A DNA stretch of 64,000 nucleotides from Allacma fusca (GCA_947179485.1 OX359246.1:29636001-29700000), one strand, 5' to 3'; shown: positions 1 through 13,376, counted from the stretch's first letter. Notes: generated from the letters alone by a model not told the origin. Translations and numbers: made by a program.

Positions 1-803
1 ACTTTCCCGATTGACTTACGAAAAATCAGCAATCGTTTCTGTTTCTGTACGCCAAAAATGAAATCTCCAGTAACTTTAAAACTAAATACACAACGATGCA
101 ACATTTTCAGGAGCTACTTATTTCAAATGTAAATGGCTATATCGCATCACACATGCGTATGCGATATTTAAATTTACCAGAGCATTAAGATTGAACAACT
201 ATGTTTGTTGTAAATTAAATAATTACAAGTATGCAATGTGCTTTAAACTTTAAATATTTATTTATTTATCTTGAGAAGGTTTACAGAGTCAGGAAAAAAG
301 GGACATGTGAATGTGTGCAATGTGAATTAATGACCAGTGACAAAGATGGTACATATTTTAGGAAATGGAAGCCGAATCACATGTACGTATTTCTATTTTC
401 GTTGTAATATTCACAGATTAACACTGTACAGACCAAGAAAACACAACTACATCCAGGCCCACCACCAGCTAGAGACATTTAGCATTGCATGTACATTACA
501 TGTACGCTAGGGTCCATTATATATTGTAGCTATATGAGCTTTTATGGCAAAACGAAAAATACCCCATTTTAACTAACACAGTTGTATTTCTGAAGGCAAG
601 AATACCGTTTAAATTTAAATAACATGATAACATCCCTTTTTTATGCCCTATGGGGTGTCAGTTGTGGCTCATCCATCTCTGATAAGAATGCGACCCATCA
701 AATATCTAATAATAATAAATGTAGTTTTTAGACAAAATTTTACCGGATGTGTTATGATTTGTCTTTATGACCTGTATTCAAATTTGAGGTCAGACAGAGA
801 GAA
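1..803. other. Intergenic, no gene seen
   Basis: AT-rich non-coding DNA with no convincing reading frame, RNA gene or tandem repeat that I can recognise. It ends at the left arm of the fold-back element that starts near 804. Confidence 0.5.
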
Positions 804-1364
804 AACTTGAAGCAAAGTATATACATTCTTTCAGGATTTCAAACTCTTCATTGTTTCATTCCCGTGCATTTTTTCAGAGATATTTTGACTCTGATTTTTC
901 ATGATAATTTTGGAAATTTCATGGGATTGTCTTCCCAGCGGTTACGCACAGAATCGGGGGACCTGCGGTTCAAAGTATGGAGAAAGTTTGAGAGCAATTC
1001 CATTTCGAAAACCAGAAGTGGCAAGAGGCGGAGTTGAAAAAGTTGACAAAATATAAAAAAATTTCAGTGGCAGCTTTTTAGAAAATTTTCTAGAAATCAA
1101 AAACATTTATATGAACGTGGAACTATAAATTTTACCAGGGGAACGAAATTAATCTGCTGAAAAAATTCAAGCGATAAAGAATATTTTGAGAAACAAATTG
1201 AATTGATACGAACAAGGAAACCATTTTTTTCCAACCTAAATTTTGAGTTTGGGTGCAACAAAAACTTTCAACCCAGTTTCAAAATATCTATGGAAACAAA
1301 ATGCACGGGAATGAAGCATTAAAGAGTTTGAAATCCTGAAAGCATCTGGACTTTGCTTGAAGTT
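804..1364. mobile_element. Fold-back / long-TIR non-autonomous DNA element
   Basis: The left arm (about 804-893) recurs in inverted orientation at about 1276-1364. Both arms contain the blocks CTTTCAGGATTTCAAACTCT and TTCATTCCCGTGCATTTT, with scattered mismatches and small gaps over roughly 85 bp. The 380-bp interior has no convincing coding capacity; the short open frame over the left arm is an accident of the repeat. The long imperfect arms and short spacer fit a fold-back or MITE-like element. I did not find a clear target-site duplication, so the exact ends are uncertain. Confidence 0.6.
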
Positions 1365-1734
1365 GCTTCCCATTCTTACCTCCAATTTGAACTCCGATCA
1401 TGCAAACAAATTTAATAAAATCTGTAAATCGCTTGTTTTCTTTCAATAAAGTGGTGGGAATTATATGATTTCGATGGGTCTTTCTTTTTTATTGAGGAAG
1501 AGCAAGTGTAACCTGTGTCCCTTTATATGGGTAATGCTCAAATATTCAAAAAACAGAGAAATGTATTGCAGGTGAAGGTACCCTTGTAATAGTGAAATGA
1601 ACAGCGGAGCCTAATGAACTGAAAACAAAAATATTATTTCAACCTGGATGCGAATTCAATTCTCATTTTTGAAGATTTGTGGCCAAGAAATGTGTTTATG
1701 ACCCCAATGGTTAGTACTTATATACAGTGGTCTG

Positions 1735-1960
1735 ACTAGAGCTTCCTTCGGGTTTCCGAAATCCCGACGTTCCGTGTTCGGAAACGGAACGGAACAATTT
1801 CGGGACATTATTTTTGGTTCCATCATTGAATCGGGACAAAACCGGAACATGAGCATTTGTACCGATAATATTGGGACCGGGACGGTTCAGAGCATCGGCA
1901 CAAAAGACGTCACATCTAATTTATGTAATCGGAAAGCGGAATTGCTCTGTTCCGTACATA
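1735..1960 (+). mobile_element. Degraded GGGAC/GGAAC-word DNA element fragment
   Basis: Starting at a TAGAGCTTC motif, this stretch is dense in the words CGGAAC, CGGGAC and their complements, unlike its AT-rich surroundings. The same TAGAGCTTC start followed by GGGAC words recurs near 14656. No matching right end or target-site duplication was found, so it looks like one end of an old or interrupted element. The open frame across it is low-complexity and not believable as a gene. Confidence 0.4.
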
Positions 1961-1974
1961 CATGGGACCTATTC

Positions 1975-2690
1975 AAGAGTATTGAGTAATCTACTCAACT
2001 CATACTCGCACTCATGCTTGTGAGTAGCGAGTAGGAGTAAGAGTAGTATTCAATATTTCGTGCTACATACACACCACGTAAGTATGAGTTGCGAGGTTTC
2101 TGGTTTACACGAGTGAGTAGGAAATAAAATCGCTTCAAACACTACTCATCAGCCCCGGTTTTATCCTTGACAGGATGACGCCAAATCGATTGGAATCGGA
2201 TTGCATCAAGGCTAATCGGCCAGTAATCAACATGTCACAACGTTGCGACCCTGGAGAATCACATTTTTAGAATTTTCATGGGAATCACATTATGTACATA
2301 ATCATTCACTACAAGCATTTTGCATTACACACAGATGTGGGAATTATTGTGGGTCAAGTTTCTGGGTCAACGTCAGACTATCATGATGGTCTTAAACAAG
2401 CAAAATTTAAGATATTTTGAACGAGTGTTTAATGGAACATAAATGAAATTGTATTGTTTTGTTTTTATTATTAGCAGAACTATTTCTTAATACACGGCCA
2501 GAACAGCACGTTAAGAAATTAAGTATACGAGTGTTCGTAGTGAGTAGCTCACGAGTGAGAGTAGGAGTAGTTCAAATTTTGGGCCATCGCGGATGAGTAG
2601 AAGTTGGAGTAGCAATGCAAGGCTACTGAGTGAGTACGCGTGCCTTTGAGTACCGTGAGTGGTTCGTGAGTTCGATTATGAGTAGTAAAA
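1975..2690. mobile_element. GAGTAG-word repeat element, degraded
   Basis: Clusters of GAGTAG/CTACTC words occur at about 1975-2060 and 2520-2690 on either side of a word-free centre (about 2130-2510). This is the arrangement of subterminal repeats seen in the better-preserved elements at 11.6, 16.5 and 28.6 kb. The outer ends can be loosely aligned as inverted repeats but no clean 8-bp duplication is visible. Probably an older member of the same class. Confidence 0.4.
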
Positions 2691-4970
2691 TAAGTATGAA
2701 TTACAATATCTTCGTACGCTGCATGGTCAACTGCTACCTGGTAGAACTACAAAAACAACTTTATAATACTTTTCCGGTTTACGCGCACGTCTGTCTTTTC
2801 TTGATATGTACTGCGAATTACTTCGTTGATTGAATGGACAAGAGGTCTACACAAAACGGATGAGATAAGACCCAAAAATGCAAATGTACCAGTGACATTC
2901 TGGAAGACATTTGGCCAATTTACATGTCGGAACAAATTGCATAAAATCTATTACACATACTGTCAATACAAACAACACTATGACAAGTACCAAACAAATT
3001 TTGCAAATATCACGACTACCTTAATTTAGTTTTGTTTGCTAACTATATTGCTGCCGGATTTAGCCAACCACCAGGCAGACGTAATTTTTGTTATAAATAA
3101 AAAACACGCAAGGGTTACACCAGCAATGTAGTCTGCTATGATTCTCGCAATAACGATTTAAATTTGATCTTTGAGATTTCTTTTGTTACATTTGCATTAG
3201 TTTAAGTTGTTATATTTGTAGAGATGTAATTGTATGCCAAAAAGACTTAATTTATTTTGCCTAACCTTGAACGTCATCATTGTATTATTTCAGAAATGCT
3301 ACGGCACCCATGGGTTTACAGATTCTTAAGCTCTCAAGACCAGAACAAGACATCATGACCACTTCAGCATATTCGTACATACAGATAAACAGTTTAAGCT
3401 TTGCTTGACAAGCGGCTTTTGCTGTTTCTACTCGATGTTGACAATTTATAGGCAAATGATTGGTTAAACTTAGTAAAAAATCATTTATTTAATGTTTCTA
3501 CCAATGAAAATTCGAAAACCATTCTGCATCTTCAACAACGATGTGTTCGTTATATTACTTGTAATAACGAATTGCAATTGCACTTTAATATGTTTTTGTA
3601 GTTGCCTTCCCAACTGCAAGAAACTTAGGAACTAATTTCAAGTTCAACTTCGTTTATTCTTATAATGTAATTGCGCATTTTATCCATTGCCATTTACGAC
3701 ATTACTGGTACCTGCAGTATCAACTACAATTGAACGGTAAGTTTGGTAATTCCCGACCTTTGCACCGCCAGAAAGAGTAGCAAGGGCATATATGTTAGTT
3801 TGAAAGAATCAGCTCAAAGATTTGTCCTGTCCCCCGTTAAGGAATGGTGGAATCAATACAATATGGTTTGGATATCAGAAATCCTCGTAATCCTTGGATT
3901 ATCATGACAGATATTTAACTCCTGGTACCTTTTACTCCATGTTGCAACTCTTTAATTCTACATGACGTTTCGTTAAATTTGATGTGCTAATGTGCTATTA
4001 TAATCATAGAACAGTATCATAGTAAGGTACGTTTCCTGGACATACAATGTTTATCTGGTCAGTCCGTCTAACCAGACCATTTCATTGAGACCGTACATCT
4101 TTAGCAACAAATTATTTGAAGTTAATATTCCAAAAATCAGCAATAATATCTTGCTAATTTCTACTTTAATAAAGTCTAATAATAATCTGAAACCGAAGTT
4201 AAGAAATGAAATTTGATAATGCGGTGTTGTGCAATTATATCAGTGGATTTAATAAAACAATTCCGTTCACATTTTTTCAACCAACAGAATGCGCTCACTT
4301 GAATTAAAATCTGAAATAATTTAATCTAGTATATGTTGAATCCAACCGCCGATTTTATTCCTATAACGTTACATTGGATTTAAAATACTTATAAGTTATA
4401 TTTTACATGAGAAAAGCTTAGAAAATGTTGTACAATCTAGTTTTGATGTGTTGATTTTTTCAAAACTAATGTAACTAAATCAGACGAATATAAAATAGCT
4501 TATAAAAACAAATAGACATGGATCGTTCTGATCTAACCAAAACATTCGGGTTAGCTTTCCGTATAAATCTGCTTATAAAGACTCTTTGCAATTTACTTTT
4601 TCGTTTAATCCTGACTAAATGGCTCACTCTGGTTATTTTAAGGCAAAGATCTCGACGAAAAATAAGAGACAAATATCCAGGTCCGGAGATGATTTGATAC
4701 ACCATAAAAAATGCTTTTCTTAACTGCAAATTTATGAAATTTCTTTACTAGACGAATAAGTAAAGCGTCAGTTAGTCTACTTTATCGTCTACTCTGTTGT
4801 TAGTCAGTGTAAGTATTTTATTTCATTCACTATAGTATTGTCAATGTTAGTTATATTGGTTCCTTTATTCACTCGAGTAATTACTAGTAAAAATTACAAT
4901 TAATTCAAAATCAATGTGTGCACATGCAATATTGTATACAAGATTATCAAACAACTCGTCATTCATTCAA
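2691..4970. other. Intergenic, no gene seen
   Basis: AT-rich DNA with many short open frames on both strands, none with recognisable protein character, consistent splice borders or repeats. I see nothing to annotate. Confidence 0.4.
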
Positions 4971-5171
4971 TCATTTTCTTGTAGCAGTCCTCATGCGCTT
5001 ACGCACTGGTGACAACGGGAATGATACGGGAGCTGGCTGGTGAAACCGTGCGCCTCTATGCCAGAACTCATTCATTCTCTCTTGGCGGTTTCTTACTTCT
5101 CTTTCTAGATTCTCCCAATCAACTGATGGGAATGACATAGGCAAGCGCCCTTTGAAACAATCTTCGTTCAA
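4971..5171 (-). CDS. Possible small coding segment, unknown
   Basis: Open frame of 66 codons from a methionine, rich in charged residues (around WENLEREVRNRQERMNEFW), with a proline-rich then basic C-terminus. Composition is more protein-like than most open frames in the first 18 kb. It lies just downstream of the candidate exons at 5236-5643 on the same strand but in a frame I could not join to them. I do not recognise a family. It may be an exon of the same gene, a separate remnant, or chance. Confidence 0.2.
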   Translation of the reverse strand: MNEDCFKGRLPMSFPSVDWENLEREVRNRQERMNEFWHRGARFHQPAPVSFPLSPVRKRMRTATRK

Positions 5172-5235
5172 TAATTTTGTATGTCTGATGTGTACTCGTC
5201 ATCTGATGACAAGCGAATTTAAGCAATTGGAAGAA

Positions 5236-5643
5236 CTAATTTTCGCTTAAATTTTCCAGTTGTTGAGCCCCACGGATTAGCGGCATAGACCCTGGTGATT
5301 CAACCGGACTTGTATTCCTAGATGCTGGGCTGTCAGTATCCCCACCAGCGTCTTGTGACTCTAAGTATAAAAAGTCCTGGTCGCACTCTTCTGTACTGCC
5401 TTATTCCTGCAAATTATGAAATTGGCATTGAAATACAACAATAAATGAATAAATGATTCATGCCGATGTCGGCTGTAACCAATGAATGTATGTCAAATAA
5501 TTCAAAAATCTCACCGTATCTTCTCACGATGAAAAGCATTCGTAACATCTTTCGGGAAATATTTCTATGAGGATGTTTCAAGTGATGTAGCTTGAAACAC
5601 GAAATGCGTATGCCACGATATTCGAACATGTTTTCTTTTATAC
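5236..5643 (-). CDS. Candidate 3' end of an unknown gene (two exons)
   Basis: Two exons join in phase on the minus strand. Exon A runs 5643 down to 5515 (acceptor CTTACAG, donor G|GTGAG). Exon B runs 5390 down to 5236 (acceptor TACAG) and ends in TAG. The joined frame starts with a basic, His-rich stretch (residues like LHHLKHPHRNISRK) and goes on into an acidic, Ser/Pro-rich tail (SQDAGGDTDSPASRNTSP). Exon B has no in-frame ATG near its start, so it would be missed by simple ORF calls. No upstream exon was found, so the gene is partial or decayed. No family recognised. Confidence 0.28.
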
Positions 5644-5649
5644 CTGTAA

Positions 5650-7262
5650 GGTATTCAATACACTCATTTCACACAGCTCAAGACCTCTTGGATTTGTCAC
5701 CGCGTTTATAAAAATGTACACAATTTCAATGGTTACCTAATAAATCTGCTGTTAACTGATCGCCTTATTTATATTAGTTTTTATGCATTGCTTATCTAAT
5801 ATTTATTTTACAGCTACAACACCATTTTTAATGACTGGTATTACAACATATTTGTTTTCATTTTTATAATAATAGATTAAACATATTGTTTAATGTACAA
5901 TATACTTTGTACACATATTTCGTCTCCCAAATGAGTCCAACTATCGTGTGGCCTGTGTTCCGTGCTATTTTAAAGTATTTACAACATTGTAGTCCATGCT
6001 AACAAAATTATTCGTGATTAAATATCTTCTTGGATGATGACTAACAATGCGAGAGTCAGTGCTGTAACGCCTTGAGACGTCTTTATTATGTACATTAAAT
6101 TGTTCAAAATAACAATCCATTTTTCATTGGAACAATTGAAAGACCGAACCCTTATGCTAAGATATTAGTTAACGCGATATGTTTATGCAGTAAAGGTTAA
6201 TAGTTAGGAAATACTACTACGTTAACTGGCCGAAGTTCTGGAAATCCAGAATGGAGTAAAGTAAGTGTACGTGCAACGCCTGGAGTTACTGTTGCGTTAA
6301 GACGTTTTACGTGATACAGTGAGTGTAAGTATATGCGAACCATTCTTTGAAAGTGCAAGTTCTGTATGTTAGTTCAACTTTATTAATTAATATTACCTTC
6401 TATTTGATGCTTTGATGTGCTTCAATGCTTCAGTGTACTTGGTAAAAAACGGTATTACAGCTTGGAAATGTTATCTGAACGATTATTATTGTGACAAAAA
6501 TCTTTGCACAACCTTGTATACAAACAACTCACGCTGAAATTTGAATGCCATGTTGTTAATACATTGCTCAACATCAGTATATATAGTATAGTACATTTAC
6601 GGCAGTAATTATTATTATTTGCACGAAAACAATTTGCTCACCCTAGTTTATAGCTTTGGTTACATATGTTTTGAATTGGCTACTGGCTTCTTTTACGCTA
6701 AATTTGCTGTTACGAAGTTTTTCCGTTGGATGATTAAATCCAGGGCGCTCGGAGATGGTAATTTAAAAAAATCAAAATTATTAATAAAATTTAAACGGGC
6801 AACTGGCGTTAATTAAATTACTGCCATGAAATTAAAACGCATCGGTACTTAAGTCTTGTTTTCATCATAATCATCTTATAATATTTGATGCATTAGAATT
6901 GCTTAAAAATTAAAAAAATTGAGGCAAACATCAACGTATTTTGTAGTTTGTCATTGTCACTAAAACGTTTATCGTAACAGAGGCACCGATTTAATTAAAT
7001 ATAATATAAATATATATATATATATATATTTAAATATAATTCGTTGAGTGACCAATAGGTTCTCATGTAGAGAAACTATCTTCCCAATTTAAGCATTTAA
7101 TTTTATGGCGCAGTTGTTTCTTAATTATGAATACAACCTTGAATTGATTTAATGAGATAGTTACCACCATTTACTTCAGTATAGTAACCAAATGTTACAA
7201 ATTGTTTGTCAACAGGTGTTTTTACATCCACTTTGGAATAAACATACTCGGTTCGGTTAAAA
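5650..7262. other. Intergenic, no gene seen
   Basis: AT-rich DNA. The only structured feature I see is a short AT dinucleotide run at about 7009-7030. Confidence 0.4.
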
Positions 7263-7843
7263 GGCATTGTAATTTAAGCTCTTGTTCTTATTATATTGTA
7301 ATTGTAGCTCAGGAATTTAGTTAATTTGTATAGTGGTTTAAATTTGCATACGCTAGACGGCTAGACTCCTTTGGAGTATATAATTCTTTCTTAATTATAT
7401 TGTTTTTAATATAATTCCATACTCTGTACACTACACCCTGGCCGTCCTTTATCAAGCATTCAAAATAGTATATTGAACTGGCAAGTAATGTTATTTTAAA
7501 TAACTTATTTCACGTCTCCTACTAGCTGGATAATTGATTACCGTGACGTACGTATTACAGTGAGCATTGTAATTTATGCTCTTGTTCTTATTATATTGTA
7601 ATTGTAGCTCAGGAATTTAGTTAATTTGTATAGTGGTTTAAATTTGCATACGCTAGACTCCTTTGGAGTATATAATTCTTTCTTAATTATATTGTTTTTA
7701 ATATAATTCCATACTCTGTACACTACACCCTGGCCGTCCTTTATCAAGCATTCAAAATAGTATATTGAACTGGCAAGTAATGTTATTTTACATAACTTAA
7801 TTCACGTCTCCTACTAACTGGATAATTGATTACCGTGACGTAC
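7263..7843 (+). repeat. Direct tandem duplication, about 290-bp unit, two copies
   Basis: Copy 1 (7263-7551) and copy 2 (7563-7843) start GCATTGTAATTTA and end CCGTGACGTAC, separated by 11 bases. They are near-identical. The main difference is that copy 1 has CGCTAGACGGCTAGACTCC where copy 2 has CGCTAGACTCC, a gain or loss of one internal 8-9 bp repeat. Each copy contains an AT-rich near-palindrome (AATTATATT...AATATAATT) that could form a hairpin. No coding potential. Confidence 0.85.
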
Positions 7844-10800
7844 TGCAGCTTTTCGGATAATCATCGGGTTCATTATTTATTCGTCAGTGAAGAGGGTATC
7901 TAAATTCATCTATATGATTATTAGGATTTGATCTTCGAAAATAATATTAAAATACATTATATGAGAATTCGAACGTATTTGTTGTGTATTGATTTTTCTT
8001 CAGATGTCCGGCAATCTGGTCGGGTATCGGAGTGAATGTTGCCGATGATAATGTCTTCAAAAATAATTATTAAAATACTTTATATGGGAAATGAGACATA
8101 AGCGTTGTGTAGTATTTTCCATTCAGATATCTTGCCATCTGGTCGGGTATGGGAGTAAATGTTTTCGATATTAACGTAGTATCTAAACTTTTGTTAATTT
8201 CTAATGTTTACGACGGGAAATATGAAATTAGCAACATGGACAACAGAATCAGCCTGGGAAATCGACATTTAACTCGCCGGGATATTTACAGAAACAAACT
8301 CGACACCTGCAATTATGGCATTTGTAACCCCACTAGTAACGATTGAAGACACGTTTCTCCGCTGAAATAGCTATCAATCTAGCCTGGTCAACATGACAGC
8401 CCCGTTTTAGGTCAGGTTAGAAACCGTAAGGCTATGCGAGTATAAGTCAGGATGTTACACAAAAATTATGCCAAGTTAGAATTCATTCCCCATGAATTCC
8501 CGAAGTATTTTGCGTATAATTTCCATGTATAAAAATGATGATTTCGTAAACTTTCTAAAGCAGAACAGATTTGTTTATTTGCCGTAGTGTGCTTGTGCCA
8601 ATACAGTGAGGTTATTGTGTTCTCGATATTTATTAGATGCAATTTATTCATAGGATACGACGGTGGGATTACGTTCGTTGGAATTTTGTACATGATAGAT
8701 TAAATAACACTCCTGCGATCTTAGGAGGTTAGGTCATCCTTTTGGACCTTTGAACGTTTTCTTGTTTTTTATTCTGAGCATGTCAATTTGTTTATTACAG
8801 CAATATCACAACGAAAATTAAACCAGTTGATGAATGATTCAGCTATTAGTATTGTTGCTTATTTATGATTATAATTGACGCTAAATAAATTTAACTGGTA
8901 CTTGAATAAGCAACTGAAACACGAGTACGAGTCGGTCCGGATTCAACCTTTACGGTATCGACAACTTGTTTCTTCAATGTTCAAGTACGAGTAATCCATC
9001 AATATATTTGCGTACTCAGTTGATTGAAATAGGTCGGTGTTTTTGTGTGTAAAACGTTTGCTTACTTATCGACGTTTCCCCCCGAAATCGCTGAATGCAA
9101 TCATTATTCAAATTTTGCGTTCAGTTGAATGAGTTCACTATGAGTTGAAATGTGTCTTCGAGTTCGAATATAAAAAAATCAAAATAAGTTTGTAATACAT
9201 AGACATGAAAAGCAAAACAATTATACAGATGACGCTGTGATGGATGTTCTTGTATCATACTTTGTGTAACTGCGAGAAGAGAAATGAAAAGGTTTGAATG
9301 AGTACATTCAAACCGTGTCGGATATACCGTTCTTTGTTGTTATATTAAACAATGGAAATATCTTGACAATGCATCTAAGAAAAATGTTTTGTTATTCTTT
9401 GTGGGAAGGTCCACCCTTGTCCGGAAACTACCAACTCTGTATGAAGACAAAGAAATCTTTTACCGTGCGTAAAGCCTAAACATATTTCAATGCATCTGTA
9501 ATTCTTTCAATATTTTCATATATTATTATTCCGGATGCAAATTTACACATAAACCAGAGAAACGTTAGCCTAAAATGACTATAATGGAATTTACACCAGA
9601 TGACATGTTCTATCTAACAATAGAAAACATCCTGATATTGTTTCGTAATACGTTAGTAATTTGGTACCAGACATAATTCGTGGAACTCTGGAATATAGCA
9701 AGAATATTGTGCTGGAAAACAGATGATCTACTTGAGATTCCTCACAACTGCTTAGTTATTAGTAGGCGGACTTGTCCGGGCGTTCGTCGGGCATCGGCTA
9801 ACTTGAGGTTTTGTGATTAACCCTACCTTTAGGTGTGATACCATAGCATCGTGGTTTTCTGTTTATTTTTCCGTGTATTAAAATTCATTTTTTAAATCCG
9901 ATGTTATTAAAACAAAAACGATCCAAGCCATTAGAGCTTATTATAATCCTTGGCAGGATTAAATGTCACAAAAACAAATATGTTTACAAAACTGTACACA
10001 CAAACTTTTTTCGGCTTCACAGATAAGGTTTATACGTGGCGTAAACCATAATAGTCCTTATAGTTCTAGCCCACGCCAGGGGGTTCCAGATTCTGCCATC
10101 CAAAATTTCCTATCTTACGAAAAACATCAAACAGGAATCTGTGAAAGAAACAATTATTCATTAAAAATCCAAACAATGCATCGATTCGAGCAACTACGTT
10201 TACTATAACCGGAAAATGGAACTTGTTTGCGCCAGAAACAATTCTAAGTTATTAGTTGTTAGGAAGTAATTCATACGGCGTTTAGTGTGAGCCATCAATT
10301 GAACAACTCGTAAAGATACAAGGAAAACATCACGGTGTAAAACTTGCAACACCGTTTCCATATGACGCATTGGTGGAGCTTCTGCGTTATATATGAACAA
10401 CCCTATGATGATACCTGCTTTGACTAATATTTTAAGTTGTATTATGCCAAAGTATTACGTAGTTTATAATTCGGCCTCTTAGTGGCGATTTCATGTCCTT
10501 GCAGTAACGATTTCATAGATTATAACTAATTGCAATTAACCTAACAGCATCTGAAGATCGAAAGTATAAACATGCACAACAACATAGAATAACCTATTTT
10601 TTGGTACTTGTATCATTTCGTTAAGTTTTCCTGCTATGGAAATATAGTAATTGCAAGCCTTGGCTCGGAGGATCACACTATTGTATAAGAAAGTTACACT
10701 TTCTAATCATTAGCTAAGATAAACAGTGCATGTTAAGTCACACAGGGGCAAATATGAACCATATTATAAAATAGCAGTCGTCATACACTGAAATGTTAAT

Positions 10801-11626
10801 ACCGCTACCATAAACCATTGTGTTCACTGTTCTCATCGTGACTAACAAATATGCATTACTAGTTCAATATATTTAAACTACGGAATGCTCATCTTATAGC
10901 AAACAATAATTAAAAATATGAGTTTTTTGTATAATATCTCACAGTTTACACGTTACCAGTTCTATAAACTCAGCAACGCTAAGCTTAAATCGGAATTACA
11001 ATAACAAAACAGTTTTTCTTCGAATCATAGCTATCGGTTCACACAAGTTTAACTCTAAAAAACTGATATCAATTAAAAGCAAAATGTTCCTTTACTATAG
11101 ATTATAGTTTGACAGTACTAACTCGGACACACTAGAATATTATTAAATATATTTAACGTGTAGAGTTGATCGTAACCTAGACTCATTAAGCGTACAAATT
11201 AATTAATTCATTGTTTACTTCACTCAATTTGCTCGTCAGTAGTTCTATATACTCTAGCACTGCAAAGCCTAATAAAAATGCAAGCCACAAATGCGCATTT
11301 GTTGTCAGTAAATATTAAACTGTTAATAACGGTTGCATTTTATCTGATACACCACTTGTGTCGGTCAAAATGACTACGCTAACATTTGGTAGCTCACTGT
11401 TTTTCTATGAAAACAGAAGATATTTAAACACTTGTTTTGTAAAGCATTTTGTACATAATTGTTGTTATAAGTAGTACGTATCAACCGGAGCACTCAGGAT
11501 ACAGAAGACGTCATTGGTCTTCACAGATCCATGTATTACATTTGAGACAACTGCTTGATTATTTTTTTGGTACCAACCCGCCATCAAAGTGACAACGGTC
11601 GTGCTTTATGTATGTTCTCATATTAC
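7844..11626. other. Intergenic, scattered element debris
   Basis: Mostly AT-rich sequence without a believable gene. A few CGAGTACGAGT-type words around 8920-9160 resemble the words of the element at 11635-12520 and are probably a remnant of that family. Open frames here (for example around 9963-10208) lack recognisable features. Confidence 0.35.
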
Positions 11627-11634
11627 GTCCTATG
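11627..11634. repeat. 8-bp target-site duplication, left copy
   Basis: GTCCTATG directly precedes the left terminal inverted repeat TATAGCTCCTTAT and recurs at 12521-12528 right after the right repeat. A perfect 8-bp duplication is the hallmark of hAT-type insertion. Confidence 0.85.
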
Positions 11635-12520
11635 TATAGCTCCTTATCGAGTTCGAGTATACCGGCGAGTATCGAGTACGAGTGCGAGTTCGAGTCGAGT
11701 ACGGTCCAATTTTTGTGAATACTCGATACTTGAAATGGGTTTCGAGTACGGGTAACGATTTTTCACATACTTACGAGTACGAGTATCAAACGAGTACGAG
11801 TCCAATAAAAATACTCATAAGGGTTATCGAGTTCGAGTTCAAGTACCACATGCTCAATATACGAGTACGCGTACACGTGCACACAAGTGTTGCAAACTTT
11901 TGAATTTCCAGTAAAGAGACGAAGGCGCTAATATGAAATTGTCACAAAAAATCGTTGTATCCACCAGTAACGACTCTCTCAGGTTTCAAAGTATAATCTC
12001 TCTCCATTTAGTACATTACTATTGAAGTTAAAACAATTAGTTAATTCTAATGGCTGAACATATTAACACAAACTCTTCGACAGGCGTAGTTGAATTGATT
12101 GAAAATTTACAGAGACACTTTACCAACTGCATGTTCAATTTAAAATTTTGGGGGAATTATTTGTGAGAAATTAAATGAATCTAAAAAAATCACTGTCCAA
12201 TTGTGGTCTTGTTATTATTATATTCCATAATTTTTATAATAATTAATATATAATTTTTATGATAAATACTCGAGTATGAAGACTCGAGTCACGGCACGAG
12301 TACGAGTACGGGATTTCGGTATTTACAGTTCCGTACTCGCGAGTATGAAACAAGTTCGGGTTCTGAACTGGAACTCGGTCGCTTATTTCAAGTATTTTCC
12401 TGAGTACTCGTATATGTGGCGAGTACGAGTACCTTGGATTGGAGTCCATACTCGATGCTTCGATTTCGAGTACGAGTTCGAGTACGGTTCCGCAAGGTAA
12501 TCACTCAATAAGGAGCTATA
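11635..12520. mobile_element. hAT-like non-autonomous element, CGAGTACGAGT words
   Basis: 886 bp bounded by 13-bp perfect inverted repeats, TATAGCTCCTTAT on the left and ATAAGGAGCTATA on the right, and flanked by GTCCTATG on both sides. The outer 250 bp at each end is packed with variants of the word GAGTACGAGTTCGAG; the centre is plain AT-rich DNA. There is no transposase frame. Open frames over the word-rich ends on both strands are by-products of the repeat. Subterminal word arrays are typical transposase-binding regions in hAT elements. Confidence 0.85.
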
Positions 12521-12528
12521 GTCCTATG

Positions 12529-13376
12529 GACGTAAAGGTAACTTCAACCCGGTGCCTGTCTGTCTGAATATAGAATAATAGACACTGGAAGCCATGAGTT
12601 TATTAACCCATAATAATAAGAATCGTTCTCTCACTATCAGAACTGTAGTCAATGCCCATGATTTCAATTGCGCTTCTGACACACCGGTGGAGATTCCCAC
12701 ATTTCCAGATCTTAGTCGGATCTGAGTAGCGACAAGGATATAAGCAATTTCTTTGATAAACTTTCTTCTCGATGATTTGTGCGCCTTATTGTTCCATGAA
12801 GGATCGTTGTTACTTCATATGATACAGGAATAATTCAAAATAACGCAATCAAGGCAATTGATGAATATCTGAAAAAGGCATTTCATAAGTGAAATTATAA
12901 TTAAAATATGTTGTATTTGTGAGCCCACGCATTATCTATCTTCATGTTCCACCATTTAGTCGGATATTGACATATATAATTCTCGATGATTTAGAAATGC
13001 TCAAGCATTCCTCACATTTTAGTTTCAGAGTAGTCACGAAACATTATATCAAATATAATTTAAATCGCATCCGGACTTGTTGGGTAGTTTCTCTGAGTAT
13101 TGCCGAACAAGGCAGTCAATTTGTAACTACCCAGCGTGTATCAAAATATACCATAAATACCAACGTTTACATCGAAAATGATCTTATAGGAGGTGCTCTT
13201 ATGGGGAACATTTGCAGCCCAACAATCCTATAGGGAAACCTTGGAGTGCTCTTATATTGAACATGCTCTTATACAGAGGCCTCTTATAGCTAGAGTGCAC
13301 CGTACGTTGCTTTCCATTTAAAGGGTCGGTAATTTATTTGACTCAACGTTATTGGGGTTACGAAAAGAAGTGTATA
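12529..13376. other. Intergenic with a GCTCTTATA-word patch
   Basis: No gene recognised. A patch at about 13170-13290 repeats GTGCTCTTATA / CTCTTATAG several times and may be the remains of another word-rich element end. An open frame at 12919-13233 covers part of it but shows no family resemblance. Confidence 0.3.

Noticed and set aside
11555-12500. Open frames rich in RVRV / YEYEYQ in the 11.6-12.5 kb element
   Set aside because: They translate the CGAGTACGAGT word arrays at the ends of a non-autonomous transposon.
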